A DNA stretch of 64,000 nucleotides, taken from the NCBI GenBank assembly GCA_964057225.1, contig OZ059894.1, positions 10,178,131 through 10,242,130 of the forward strand, given 5' to 3'. The notes under the pieces were generated by a model. The model saw nothing but the letters and a program-made list of their open reading frames with translations. It made no database searches and was not told where the DNA came from. Each line of letters starts with the position of its first letter. The stretch's first letter is position 1. Source of the DNA: Auanema rhodensis. Lineage: Eukaryota > Nematoda > Chromadorea > Rhabditida > Rhabditidae. Position numbers and translations under genes: made by a program. Shown here piece by piece: positions 23,914-36,800 of this stretch.

Positions 23914-25428
23914 CTATCCTGAATAAGCTACTTGTACAGTAAGTGGCGATACTGCTGGAAGCCTTTCTTGGATTTGAAACAATTTCTTTACATAATCTCT
24001 ATAAGGTGTTGTGAAATAGATCATCGAACATACACGTGCCGGCGAATACAAGATTGGCGTCGCAAAGATGATTGCTGTAGCATGTTGTGCAAAGTCATTC
24101 GCTGAATTTTTTTTATTTTGAAGTTAAAAAGAAAAAAAAATTTTTTTTATAGAATTTTTGAAAAAAAAAAGAAACTTACGAACTGTCATAAAGACGGGTA
24201 TGATATAACTTATAGTAAATATAGCAAATGTTGGACAAATTAATAATAAAAATGGTATTCCGGACTTAAAAACAAAGTTTATATATCAAGTTTGTTTGAA
24301 ATTTTTGCTTTTGCTTTTTTTTTTTGAAATTACCTGACAAATTAGCGCCCGCAATAACATCCTTTGAAGATGAACTGATCGATCACTTAAAGAAGCTTTA
24401 TTCTGAGTTAAAAATGCGTTTATCTTAAAACAATTAAAGTTTATTTTTATTTTTATAAAACTCAAATTACTTTAGTTATAGCTGAGGAAATAAGAAATGC
24501 TATAAATAAAAAAACAAAAAAAGTTATTAGAGCCATAAGGAACATTGCTGGTTCTTTGTCAGGTAATAGAATGAAAACAGCAGCTCCAGGTAATAATGCT
24601 TGTTTTAACTATAACAAAGAATAATAAGATAAATTATGCTTTAATATTAAATAAGAAAGATATATTGTTGTCTTAATTATAACCTCAAGATAGATATATG
24701 CTCTGGATTCAACATCAGATGTTGAAGCTGGTTGAAATAGCACTGGAGCAATTATAAATGTAAATATAGCAACCACTACAAACGATAGCCAACGTTTAAT
24801 ATTATCCTTTTTTTCTTCAATTACACGTAATAATGTATATTCACGATATAAAAATCCAGCTAGAATGCTAGTTATTTCAGCAAAAAGGCTGAGAATTATC
24901 ATGAGCTAAAACATACTTTGTGAGAAATATAATGAACAGAAAAGTATTCTTCTTGTTTTAGCAGAATTCAGAAAATTCTTGGAAAACACAAAAAAAATTG
25001 TATGTTTAGAGTTATATTTCGTTTAAAAAAAGTAAGTAAAGATAAACAGATATGCTTACGTACCATAAGATTGTTTCCCTGAGTTGGAAATAAATGAGCT
25101 AGTACTCCTATAAATTGAAGGCCAATCGCCTGAGGTAATGGAGCTAGACCAGATAAGACACTGAATACTATATCGAATTGAAAAGAGCATAACTAGGAAT
25201 AGTATAGTTAATATAATGAAATAGTTAGATATATAATACTCTTACCGACATCATAAGTAAAATATATTTATAAGTTGACATAGTTTTAGGTGATTTAAAT
25301 TGAATTAAATAGACTCCTACAGAATTGAAACTGATAGATGTTAAGGCGAAGATAGTGGAGATGATATGAGGAAAGGACATTATGAATTCAGATGAAGGAG
25401 TTAAATCGTTTAATGCAATGACTTTCAT
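23914..25428 (-). CDS. Srh/Sri-like serpentine chemoreceptor
   Basis: Seven-transmembrane receptor of the nematode-specific Str superfamily, expected in sensory cilia as a chemosensory GPCR. Exons (minus): 25428-25246, 25192-25064, 24905-24684, 24608-24471, 24423-24334, 24264-24180, 24101-23914, giving 344 aa, the usual length. Helix 1 with its cytoplasmic end reads FNSVGVYLIQFKSPKTM, matching the Srh/Sri pattern of a Y/F-x-I-hydrophobic-K-[ST]-P-K-x-M motif. Later helices include FVVVAIFTFIIAPVLF, ALITFFVFLFIAFLIS and RALICQSGIPFLLLICP with the family ALxxQxxIPF signature. The end has SPARVCSMIYFTTPYRDYV. The most upstream codon in frame is TTG, so the ATG at 25428-25426 was taken as start. 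The subfamily call rests on motifs only. Confidence 0.87.
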
Positions 25429-25954
25429 CAACCTTAAATATATATGATTTGAATTAATTTAATGAATGTTTAGAAGGATAATAATATGAAATTTTATAGA
25501 AAATTAAAAATTTAACAAATGAATCAAAAACCATAAAGATGAGTATGCGTGTGTGTCTGTTCAACAAGTAAAATAAACATGAGATCGAATGTTCTTAGAG
25601 ATGAGTAGAAGGAGAGACAATTGCAGTGTACGAAGGAGCTAGAGAGAAAAAGAAATATTTGAAAATCCATTCGAAGATAACATATCATCTATAATCTTAT
25701 ATATTCATCCTCCTTAATTTGATTATAATATTGCTGAGCTAACAAAGATCTTTTTGAAAAATTATAAATTAAGAGTTAGTAGATCAGAAAGGGGCTCTTC
25801 TGCATGTTGCCACCACCCTCCTCCAATCCAATTCAAAAATATGCTAGAGATATTATTTTTGATAGAATATTATATGATATAAGTTATTTTCAAAAATCAA
25901 ACAAAGAAGTAAAAATCATTAAATTATTTAGTTTTTTTCTATCCCTACGGCAAT

Positions 25955-26052
25955 TATAAGCACAAGTCTAAGCTTAAGTCTACGCCCGAGTCTAAGCTTA
26001 AGCATGAACCCACGTCTAAGCTTAAGCCTAAGCATAAACGTAAGTCTGAGTT
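25955..26052. repeat. Degenerate telomere-like hexamer array
   Basis: About sixteen consecutive 6-bp units follow variants of GYCTAA or GCTTAA, for example GTCTAA, GCTTAA, GCCTAA, GCATAA. One unit, GCCTAA, is the exact complement of the nematode telomere unit TTAGGC. The array is strongly diverged but keeps 6-bp phase through most of its length. Confidence 0.6.
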
Positions 26053-27357
26053 ACTAGGTATCAGTTTAATTTGATGAACCGCTAAGAAATCTGCATTTCA
26101 TTAGCAACGTGAATGGTGGGTGGTGGTGGTGGCATAAAATGCAGAAAAGCTCAGAAAAGAAAATACCGATGATTACTAGTTGAAAGAAGAATTTTTGAAT
26201 AAACGCCATTTACAATAAGTATTTTCTCTTTTTAGCAAAAATGTTATAGCTAAGATTTTGATGATGCGATGTTCAGCAAAAAAAGTAATCGCTGTTGCAC
26301 CGTTAGATATCAGAAGAGCCAACAAAAAAAGTTTTTTTTCGTAATAAAGTTTGAGAAATGAATCTAAAATTTCACTAACTATATATTATACAATTATCAA
26401 AACTCGTTTTGAGTTGATAATCATGATCAGAAGCATATTTAGAAATAGATTTTTGTTAAATTAATAGTTTGATATAAAGATCATTATATGATACATCCAT
26501 GTACAACGAACTCATATACATAACTATAAAACTACGTAATCATATAATTATGTTTGACAATCATATATGTAGATGATCTATAGTTATATATTTAAATATT
26601 TAAATGTATATATATATAGATATAGATACATAGATCAATTTAAAAAAATAATTTCTTCTTTGATGTCTTAACATAATATTTATTTCAAAAATATATAAAT
26701 AACTATTATTATTATTGTTATTGTTATATTTATAATTTTGTATATATAAATAGCATTTTTAACTTTTTTAACATATTAGAAATTATTTCTTGTGGTCATT
26801 TGTGTCCTTCTGTCGCGAATATGCATTCACAACAACTTCATAACGTATCTGACGAGCAATGCTGATTAGCTAGCAACTGATGATCATATACCAATTTATG
26901 TGAACAATCCTTCTTTATTAGCTTAAGAAGTTAAGATTGATTATATAGTTACTATAGTTATAGTTCTAGAGATAGAGAACTATGCTAGTTTAGACAATCC
27001 GTAAAGTTAACATACACCCTCGCTTACACCAAATGAAATAATATAATACAACAACAACGGCTACTCTTACTACTACTACGACAAAACTATTTAAAAATTC
27101 ATATTATATTATAATATAAATCAATTTATATTTTAAATATATACTCTATCTATACTATATAGTATATAGTATATTCCTTATCTACATACATGAATAGATA
27201 CATAGAGAGAAGATAGAGAGAGAGAGAGAGATTTGAATTTATAATTAATTACTATATTATACTATGTATAGTTAATTTATCCGATTTCAATACAAAAGTT
27301 CCCACTCATTTTAAATTATTTTATAAATTAATTAGCATTTCTCTGTATCTTTATTGG

Positions 27358-27377
27358 TTACGTGAAATTTCACGTAA
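27358..27377. promoter_or_regulatory. 20-bp perfect palindrome
   Basis: TTACGTGAAATTTCACGTAA is its own reverse complement. Two ACGTGA half-sites face each other across AT, and a TTTGGCGCCAA palindrome, E2F-like, follows about 5 bp later (27382-27392). A related sequence lies at about 59918-59936, upstream of the muscarinic receptor. Confidence 0.5.
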
Positions 27378-29098
27378 TCTATTTGGCGCCAATAGTTCAT
27401 TTTTTAAAATAAATGATAATGATTGTACTATATATATATATATATATATTTATATATTATATTATATATTATATTATATAAAAATTATTTTTCTTCCTCT
27501 TCTAATTCATCGGATGAAATTTATTTTCTTGAAAATCAGAATACTCACGGAAGGTCTTCATGCATCCCAATTTTTTTCATTTTCAAAGCTTTTCTTCCCA
27601 CCCTTATCGTGTTCTTTTTCAATTTTTTAAATCTTTCTGTCAACAATATAGAATAATAATATTATTATTAAGTTCAGATTTCAATATATTAGGTACATTA
27701 TGTGTAACATGAGCATAGAAGGTTCAAAATTCAACTGTTTCCTATGCACTAATAACCTTCATTTACCTTTTGCTATATGGTATATTAATATCCAAATATG
27801 TAATTGTTGGTCTTCATATAATCAAATTCCATCTAATCCAAATGTATTATTATTTATTATATATATATCACATATACATAGATATAGTATACTATATATA
27901 GTGAAGGTGTTTAATACAAAAATCAAAAAGCATGTCTAATCTATTTTTCCGTTTTTTTTTTCGGCAAAAAAAAAGAAAAAAATGAAGAAAAAGAAGAGAT
28001 TAAATGATTTGTTTCTTTTGATCTTTGCATTCTTCTTTACAATTGTCTTAATCTGTATATTCCACCTCCACAATAATCAACGAACAATAATCAAGTTTGA
28101 TCTTTAGCTATAGAACATTTTATTTTTATTATTATCAAAAGAAAATATATATTATATGTAAATACATGTATATGAGGTCAAATGCTCCACCTACGATATG
28201 AAACTTATAAGTAAATTCAATTTTTGCAAAAACATGTTTTTTTACTTTTAATTATATTGAAATACTGAATTACATTTTCTTTTTTTGTATGTTACATCTA
28301 TAAGTACAATAAAAATTGAATTTTTACAAATATTTTAACTATAAGTATTTTTAGATCGAATCCTCATAGTTGCTAACTATGCAACATGTGGAGTTACACC
28401 TCAACTTTGAAATTCGTTCATAGCCCACTCACTCTATAGCCCTTTTCCCTTTGTTTTTTTTTCAATTTTCTATATGAAATTCAAGTTATTTATCAAATAT
28501 TATATGTAAACTTTATAAATAAAAATTGTATATATATAAACTAAAAATATAAGCATGCTGAATCGAAGTGCTTACAACTGACCTAGTTCAATACTTTCTG
28601 CTTATGCTCACATGCACTTCTGAGCTTTAACTGTGAGAGAAGTATTTATTCAATTTTCAGTTTATTTTTCGTGAATTTCCTCATATGGCATTCAATTCAA
28701 TTAAGTTTTTCGGACAAATACACACAAATGTTCGAAAGTTTCTATTGAAAAACAAAAAACAAATGAAGAATGATGTTATTAAACCTGTAAATTCCTGAAC
28801 AGGATTATAGGTAATATAGGCATAAACAAGGAAAAGAAAGAAAGAAACTAATGAGTAAACACAGTATATACAATTGAAATGAATTATATATGATCTTTTA
28901 AATATTTATTTATATAATATATATTGATGTGAACTAATTTCAAACATCAAACATTCAAATAATCAAAAGAACTGTATGAAGTATTTCCATTCACTTATTC
29001 AATTCGATTTAAACGATGATGATGATGATGATTACAAATATCCTTTAATATCCTTTTTAATTATTATTATAAACATATACAGGTTAGTATTCCCCCCT

Positions 29099-29106
29099 TC
29101 TCTCTC

Positions 29107-29139
<33 letters not shown>

Positions 29140-29359
29140 TTCAATCTTGTAAATCTTTTTTCTTTCCTCCTTTCATGCAGCTTTAATCAGTGGGGACAAG
29201 ATTGTTTAACGAGCTATCTCCACTGCAGCTCACGATGCTGCAATCTGATGACAATAATTATTTCAATTCATTCCATCCTGAAGATTTTTTATGCTTTGGT
29301 TTTTCCACAGATGTTATCATTCAAAGACAACAGAGATCATTCTTCTCTCTCTTTCTCTC

Positions 29360-29402
<43 letters not shown>
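29099..29402. repeat. Two CT microsatellites
   Basis: CT arrays at about 29099-29140 and 29343-29402 flank a 200-bp patch of balanced composition with open plus-strand frames. I could not tell whether that patch is coding. Confidence 0.9.
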
Positions 29403-29405
<3 letters not shown>

Positions 29406-29559
29406 CCTCTCTCGTACCACGTTTCAACACCTTTTCTACTTATTCATTTTGAATTTTCACTGTCTTTTCTCAAGCCATATAAACTGACACTAGTCTACAT
29501 TATTACTCTTCTGCCAACTCACAACGGGGACATACATAAAAACGGCGACACAGGATGAA

Positions 29560-29604
29560 AGAGGAAGAAGAAGAAGGAGGAAGAAGAAGAAGAAGAAGAA
29601 GAAA
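29560..29604. repeat. (GAA)n microsatellite
   Basis: A run of GAA/GGA units on the plus strand. It encodes a Ser run in a minus-strand frame (29797-29519) whose upstream half (about 29780-29650) looks more protein-like but is unassigned. Confidence 0.85.
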
Positions 29605-30836
29605 GACAAGTGAAGACAACAACGATCACGATGAGCAAAGATAGAACTGCGAATTCAATCTCTGACAGCTGGTGAAGAAGCGTTTCATCACTATAATTAG
29701 TTGGATTGATTTCACTATCCTGAATATCCATATTATTCATGTGACGTCGAAAGACTGATATCCTCATGCTCGTCCGCTTCTTCATAGCTTTGTCCACTGC
29801 TCGCCTTCCTGCTTACTTACTTTCAGAATAATTCATTGCAAAAAGTTATAGCGATTACTGGAGTCAGCTTTGACCCTTCTACCAACCAAACTAAGCCAAG
29901 TTTTAACACGAGAACAGATTTGAAACGGCGGAAGTAAATGAACGTCGTCTGAATTCCTCGCTTCCTATTTTGCCGAGGGCAATGTAGCCATGCATACAGA
30001 ACCTCGTCTTTGAATTAGACAACTCATTGATGTCTGGGGAGTGATGGACATGATCTTAGCTCTTTCCCTTCAACTACTATCATTCTAAAAGCCTCAGCTC
30101 AATTCATGTATATATATATATATATCATATATGTTCATGAAAGTCCGAAATCTGCACAAACTTTCAAAGTTTTTGTGAAGTCTTTCGGAAAGTACAAGTA
30201 CCTGCCCTTTTCCGAGTAAAAAAATTTTCTCAATTTAAATAAAATCAACCATATATAAGATGAAATACAAACTTTATACAAACTTGAACTGAAACGTGAC
30301 AAGAATCACATTAGTAGAACTAGTAAAACAAGAAAATATACAAATATGGATATAGAAATATGAAATTAATAAGAATCACAAGGATTGCAGGTCAAAGAGT
30401 CAGTCAGTTAATTCTACAAATTTGTAAAAATTATATAAATGAAAGGGATAAATTCTAAACGTATAATACATAAGATTTTGTCTTGAAAAATTCATTTTGA
30501 TAGAGAAATTCTGAACAAATTCCTCTATCTAATACCGGTAAATGTATCACCACATTCTCTGACTACAGTTGAAAATATAGGAATAAAACGAAGAACATTT
30601 ACAGAAAATTGCTCCAAATTGAAGGCAAATGCCTGATGATAATGACCCCAAAACAGTAGACGGTCAGACTAAACTGTCAAACAACAACAAGCGAAGGAAA
30701 AATGCATAAATTCTGTTTTTTTTTCACTAAGAAAACGATGACGATGAAATTTAAAAAAAAAGGAAGAGGAGGATAAAGAAGAAGAAGCAGAAGACATTGG
30801 TATAGAGATCGTAGACAACAAGTGAAGCAGTCTGAC

Positions 30837-33800
30837 CTACATTCTGAAACCGAAAGCTTCAACGAACTGAACGATGAAATCTTCCTTGTCTCCAGCCAAA
30901 AGTTCGTTATCAAAAGTATCACAACGTTGTGAACGTCCATGGTTCAAATCAGCTAAAAATTGAAAATAATAGATGAGAGTTGGGTGCAGAAAATGCTTAC
31001 CATCAAGCCATAAGCCGTAATGCCCACTACCAGCACCGATAGCAAGGTATTCCTTAGTGGCATTGACAAAGAACTGATTCTCTCCAGTCCATTGATATGG
31101 GCGAAGATCACGAGTATTAGGGGCTTGTCCAAGGAAGCGCCATAATTGACATGAATCTCCAGTTCCTAGAAAGATCATTGTAAGCAACATTTTCAATATA
31201 CAAAGTGATTGTTGATGAACGAACCTGTGAAGTGATCAGAAGGTCTGATAGCACCAGACACAATGGCTCCGAAAATATGATCTTCGGTGTCTCTGATAAT
31301 AAGAAGTACAGGCGAAAGGTCTTCATCGAATTCCACCATTTTTCTGAAAGCATATGAAAATAAAAAAACTAATTAGAATCAACTTGAAAGAGTTTGAATA
31401 GTAATAAAATGATATTTACCTGTAAAGAGTGGCTAAGGAAAAGCCGTGTTTCTCAGAGTTATAGATGCTGACCCATGGATATCCCAATGCACGTGGTGGA
31501 AGAATTTCAACAAGCTGCAAAAGGACAAACATATTCTCATTTTCCGCTTCAAATTCTTTTTTTCATGTATGAACTACTCTATAACTCATTATAAGCTATT
31601 CAAGTGAAGAGATTTGAAGTCGCAATAGCTTCAATAGATAGCTTATGAAGTGTAAAATAGAAAAATCTTTCAATTTTCATGAAAATTCAACTATATTTAG
31701 ATAAACGGAAAATTGTACTGATAATATAAATTGAATTTTGATGAAGAGATGATAGTAGTAACAGAATAATGAAGATATTTTAAACGAAAATAATCTCTCA
31801 CCTGTCTAATCATGTACTCATCCAGAATCTGTGATTTGTCCGATCCTTCTGGAATAGGTAATTCCAAATTTCCTCCATCAAGTGATAAACGACGGCATAT
31901 TTCGGATACAGTAACCAACTCCCATTCACGATTAAGGAGAGACGCACCAAAGAGTGGACCAGGTTTCTCGCCTTAAAAAGTACTTTAAATGTTCTCAAAG
32001 ATGAAAAGAAAAAATTCATTTGGGATTAATGTGTTGACACTCATATGAGTCTATTTTGGAATTCAAAACTTCATTCTAATAGTATAAACTCTATCAAGTC
32101 TATATATACATAAAGTGTTTAGTATTTGCTATAGCCTTTATCGTCATTCAAAGAAAATAGAGATTTTCAAGATTCAAAGCCCGCAATTTCTACAGATTTT
32201 CATGAAAATTAGAAGAAAAGCGTTTGTTCAATCAAAAATAGCGAAACATAATTTCTTTTTGAAGTTGATGATGTTTTTCTTTACTTTGTCTCCCTTTTGA
32301 GTGCTGAAGGTGAACGTAAAAGGAGTATTGACAGAATTTGAGGAGAAGTGGGCAAGATATTGCTTTTTACAACAGCAAATATCATTTATATATTTAGGTA
32401 TAAGGTAAAGCAAATTTAGATATTTTTGAACCCAAAATCCGCAAGTGCATACCACTCATAAGCTCGACTTCTTGATCGATGGCTTCTCCAATTGCAGTAA
32501 CCATCTGACTGAATCGACGCTGACTAACTCGACCAGCTTTACTCAATGGCACTGATAAACGCCGCATGCTGGCTCCCAGATTTCTCAGGCCTTCTTCAGA
32601 GGAAGCAACGCTTATGCTTGAAGCTAAAGACGTTGTTGACGTCTGTACTTTGTCCATAAATGAAGACAGCATGATGTTGTGTATGTTTAAACCGAATTAA
32701 ATGCGATGAATAGATGCAGCTGACGTTTCGAAAATCTGCGAAGCGTTTACTGAAGTCTAGAAAAGGAAGCATGTGAGGTACGCGTGATAAACGACGTTTG
32801 TTCTAATTGAATGTATGTATGAACAGGAAGAAACGACGAAGTGTAAATCAATGAGGAGGAATGTCATACATGTCTTCTGGAGAAACTTGTGTGCACAAGT
32901 TGGTTGGTTTTCTAATGAAGGAAAGACATGAGGATAAGTATTGTAAGACAGATAAGCTCAAACATAGAAGGAAGCAATACGAAAGATGTTAGAGGCAGAA
33001 AGAATGGCAGGAAAACAACGATGAAAAGTATCCAAACGGGAAGCTAACGTGGATACCATAGTTACTTTCGATGTTGCTATCAGATTTCTAATACGCAAAC
33101 AAAGTGGAATCAGCGAGAGCTTTCTAGCATAATAAAATTTTTTATGTAATCTCTTTAGTTGTCGGAACATGCGGGAAAATACAAGTATCTATATAACTAT
33201 ACACTAACACACGTGTGCATTCTCATTTCAAATGTATTAAACTCAAAAGAGCGGTTGTGTTCATCGTTTGGCATGTTTCTCTACAAGCGCAGTTTCTAAG
33301 CCTAACTTCTACTCACATTCTTAGCATTTGTGCTTAAATTTTTAATAATATCTGCTTTGGAGTGCATATATCTAAATATATGAACGAGATATAAGAAAGG
33401 AACCAAAGATCTTTTGAATATAGGAACGGAACAAGATCAAAATAGATTGAACAAGAAGCATAAATAGAAATAATTCTCTTCAAAAAAGCTGTTTGGATAG
33501 TAATACTGTGAGGAGAAAACGAAAACAAAGATATGAGACAATGATGAGGGTCTGCACATGAAGTTGAATAAGATGCAGAAGACTAATGCTGAAGCTTAAC
33601 GACTATACTAGAGATGGAACAACAGCAAAAGGACACATGGAGCATGACTGGACTGCAGACATACTTTGCCATATCATTATGACCTTAGTAAATGTCACGT
33701 TGCCTGCAATCCTTTATAGGAGTTTCTCCTAACATGGCGAATGTTAAGAACAGGCAAGCAGCTGGCAGGGGATGCCTAAGGCGTGTCTATAAACAGACGA

Positions 33801-36800
33801 ACTCAACGATGAAGTACGTCCGTCAGAGCACGAAGCTGGTGAGAGACTGAAGGAAGGGGCTTCCATGCCTTCATCGCCGGAGGCGGAGCGGACGGCAAGC
33901 CAATGCTGCAGATTAGAACACGACACACCCGATTAAGCCAGAAATGTAGTTTCATTATTAGAGTCTCGGATACCACAACAGTTCTCATTTTTTTACAGAA
34001 AAAGAACTCAGGCCCATTTAAAGAGAGATTTTATAAAATTATACCGATAAAATGTAGTCAATGCCAGAAAAACAAAGAAAATAACTTTCAGATTGAGAAA
34101 GATTGTTCATAAATTCGTTCTGGCTTTGAGGCAATGGCACTTGTAACATAACTGTGAAACCATGCTGCTAGATATACACATCAAGATGTTAGGGCATAAG
34201 CAAGATGATGCAAGCACATTGAGTAAGAAAAACAAGTTTCTAAAGCGAAAAAAGAGAAAAAGAAAACAAAGATGATGATGATAACTTGGTGAAGATGGTG
34301 ATGAAATATACCAAATTTGGGTTTTCCCAAAATTGGGTTTAAACTACAAGATCTCTGGTTAGTTATAATGGATAAGAAGCTCGGAGAGCAGACGTTTTTG
34401 GTTAAAGGTCGAAGCGTTGTTTCTTAGTGAGAACGACAAAGAATGAACAAAGTAGGTGCAGCCAATTTCACGCTTTACATTCTTCCAGACTCGTTTGTAA
34501 AGATCTTGAGTAGGTCCATGTTCCTTCTCAGTCTCTCGAAGTTTCCGTTTCTCTATCATCTCTCTAGACCATTTTGAATATTTTTTTGGAAAGTTTTCAA
34601 AAATGAATTAAGTTATGTTGTTGATGATTTATGAGAGACAATGAAGGATGAGGAATGAGATATATGAACACGGGCAATGAATCCAATAAAGAGCGTGTTG
34701 TAGACGGATTCTGTCTAAAAGGGTGGAAAAGAAAAAAGTGGCCCTCCTCGACTTCCTCCCCCGCCCATACCTCATTCTCCTAAATTCTCTTTATCTATTA
34801 GGGTCCTCCTCTCTCCTTCTCCTCCTTCTTATTCTACTCCTCCTACTCCTTAAAAACATATTTGCTAATTAATACTAAGGATACTCTAAATACAAGTGTA
34901 ATCCAAGAAAATGCTCCGCTGAAGTCAAAGACTATGATTATTCGGGGAATGAAAAGAAAAGCTAATTTATTATGTATCTCTTATGAGAGAGCAGTGAGTA
35001 GCTTAATCAGGCAAAATGACACTTAAAATGCAGAAGGTATTACTTCTGAATATAGAATTTTAGGTTTGATTTCAGTATATTCTGCCTCTCTTTCGTATGA
35101 GTAGGTTGAGCTCCTCCTCATCATTCACATAAGTTTCCATGACAAGTTTTAAAAAGTTACAATGATCAAGTGAAATGAGGAGAACCACGATACCGGATTA
35201 AATTAGATTCACGAGTAGATAGCTTATATGATGAAACCGCCAAATGAGATTCTTATTCTCATCTTTTCTCTAACATCTATTTCTCCTATTTCATCTATCT
35301 AAACTGCTTCGTGTTCATCTCAATTTTGGGAACTTCGGTACGAAGACAAAATGGAAAAACGAAGCCAATTTCCAAACAAAAAAGTCTCTTGCACACGAAA
35401 AAGCTAGCCAAGTACCGGATATGGTGGGCATCATCTCGCTTGTCTTTCGCTATTCAAAAACGATTCTAATTGCTGCAAAAGATTTCAAAGCTATGTACTT
35501 CAAGATGCATAGTCGGTTTAGAAAAAATATTTTTTTTTGCTAATAGAAAAGTACTCTAGAAAGAAGAAAAACGCACTGTTTAGAGTGTAGGCTCCGAGGG
35601 AACGAGATCGACCTCGTTCTTCCAATTTTCGTTGTTGGTGCTTTTTGGAGAAGAAATGTCTGCTGATTTTCTTCTTTTCTTGCTTTGCCGAGTTAAATGG
35701 TAAATCCAAAGGAAAATTTGTTGTTGTTGGAGTAGTTGGGGTTGGTGGTGTATGTTCAATTTGTATTGTCGGTATCTGATGATTTTCCATGTATCCGTCG
35801 TTATAAAAATGGTTGTTGTTTAAGAGGGTGGCTATAGATTCCTCCAAATTAGCCAGTTCGATGGTAGATCCGTGATGATCAACTTCAAGACCAGAGTCGA
35901 CGGAGATGTCCGATATATTTGAACGAACAGACAGTTTGGCTTCGACTGTTCGATTTTTCGAAAATTGCTGGTGCATGGATTCCAAGGGATCAACCGATTT
36001 GTCTTCATCTGATTGATCATTTGGCAAATCCTTATTATGACGACTAAACTCCTGCTGTTTCATCAGCTGTTTTACATCATATTGAGTCATGTAATCGGGA
36101 CAACTGAGTCTAGGCGAATGATGCCGAGCACAAGAGAGAGCCGTATTAGCACTAGAGATGGCGGTATGGGCACGTTCACGGCCGTGCTGTTGATGTTCTG
36201 GAGCAAGAGAAGAATGTCCTGCACCCATTTTAAAGAATCAGTACAGTAATGGAAGTTTATGTCTAAAAATGGGCAATTTGATTACAAAGTTGGAGACAAA
36301 ACGAACAATGCGAAATTAAACTTCAAAATAGAAGAAAGCTGAATGGAACAAGTAAAATCAAAAGGACAACATGAGGATGATGAAGATGATAATCATCTTT
36401 ATGTTCATCAGATGTGTCGATATACATATCCAAACAAATTATAAGTAGAAAGGAAAAAGAACGGAAGTACAGTAAAAGAAAGATTTGTATTTTGCACAAA
36501 TATTTTGGTTATCACTAGGAAAAGGAAGGAAACAAGGGTCCAGAAAATTGAGAACTTTATATTCTTAGTAAAAGCAGACACAAAGAAAGCGAAAACTGAA
36601 GAAGATTGTGATATTTAGGAAACTTTTATAAGTTTTTGGGGGAAGATAAGAAAGCATTTTAAGCTTGTTTTAAACATTTTAAAACCAAAATGTTTATTTA
36701 AACGCTCACAAATATCGAAATAAGTAAAAAAAACTCAGATTGAAAACTGAATAACCTTTTGCTTTGAATTTTGTAAAGAAGGTATGCCATGAATTTGAAA

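Larger units (their letters stand above)
25429..30836. other. AT-rich spacer with several unexplained islands
   Basis: No gene model could be built. Contents: a degenerate hexamer array (25955-26052), a 20-bp palindrome (27358-27377), TA arrays near 27431-27480, CT arrays at 29099-29140 and 29343-29402, a GAA array at 29560-29604, and a patch of balanced composition at about 29160-30060 with open frames on both strands. Small frames such as 27423-27656 read TA repeats as Tyr-Ile and are not genes. Confidence 0.5.

Noticed and set aside
27423-27939. Plus-strand ORFs rich in Tyr and Ile
   Set aside because: They read TA repeats and AT-rich DNA, with no domain and no neighbouring exons.
32228-32455. 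Minus-strand ORF overlapping the donor of alternative exon A
   Set aside because: It is a shadow of the exon and its intron in another frame.
36013-36249. Plus-strand ORF opposite alternative exon B
   Set aside because: It is the antisense shadow of the minus-strand exon that splices in phase to TLDc.
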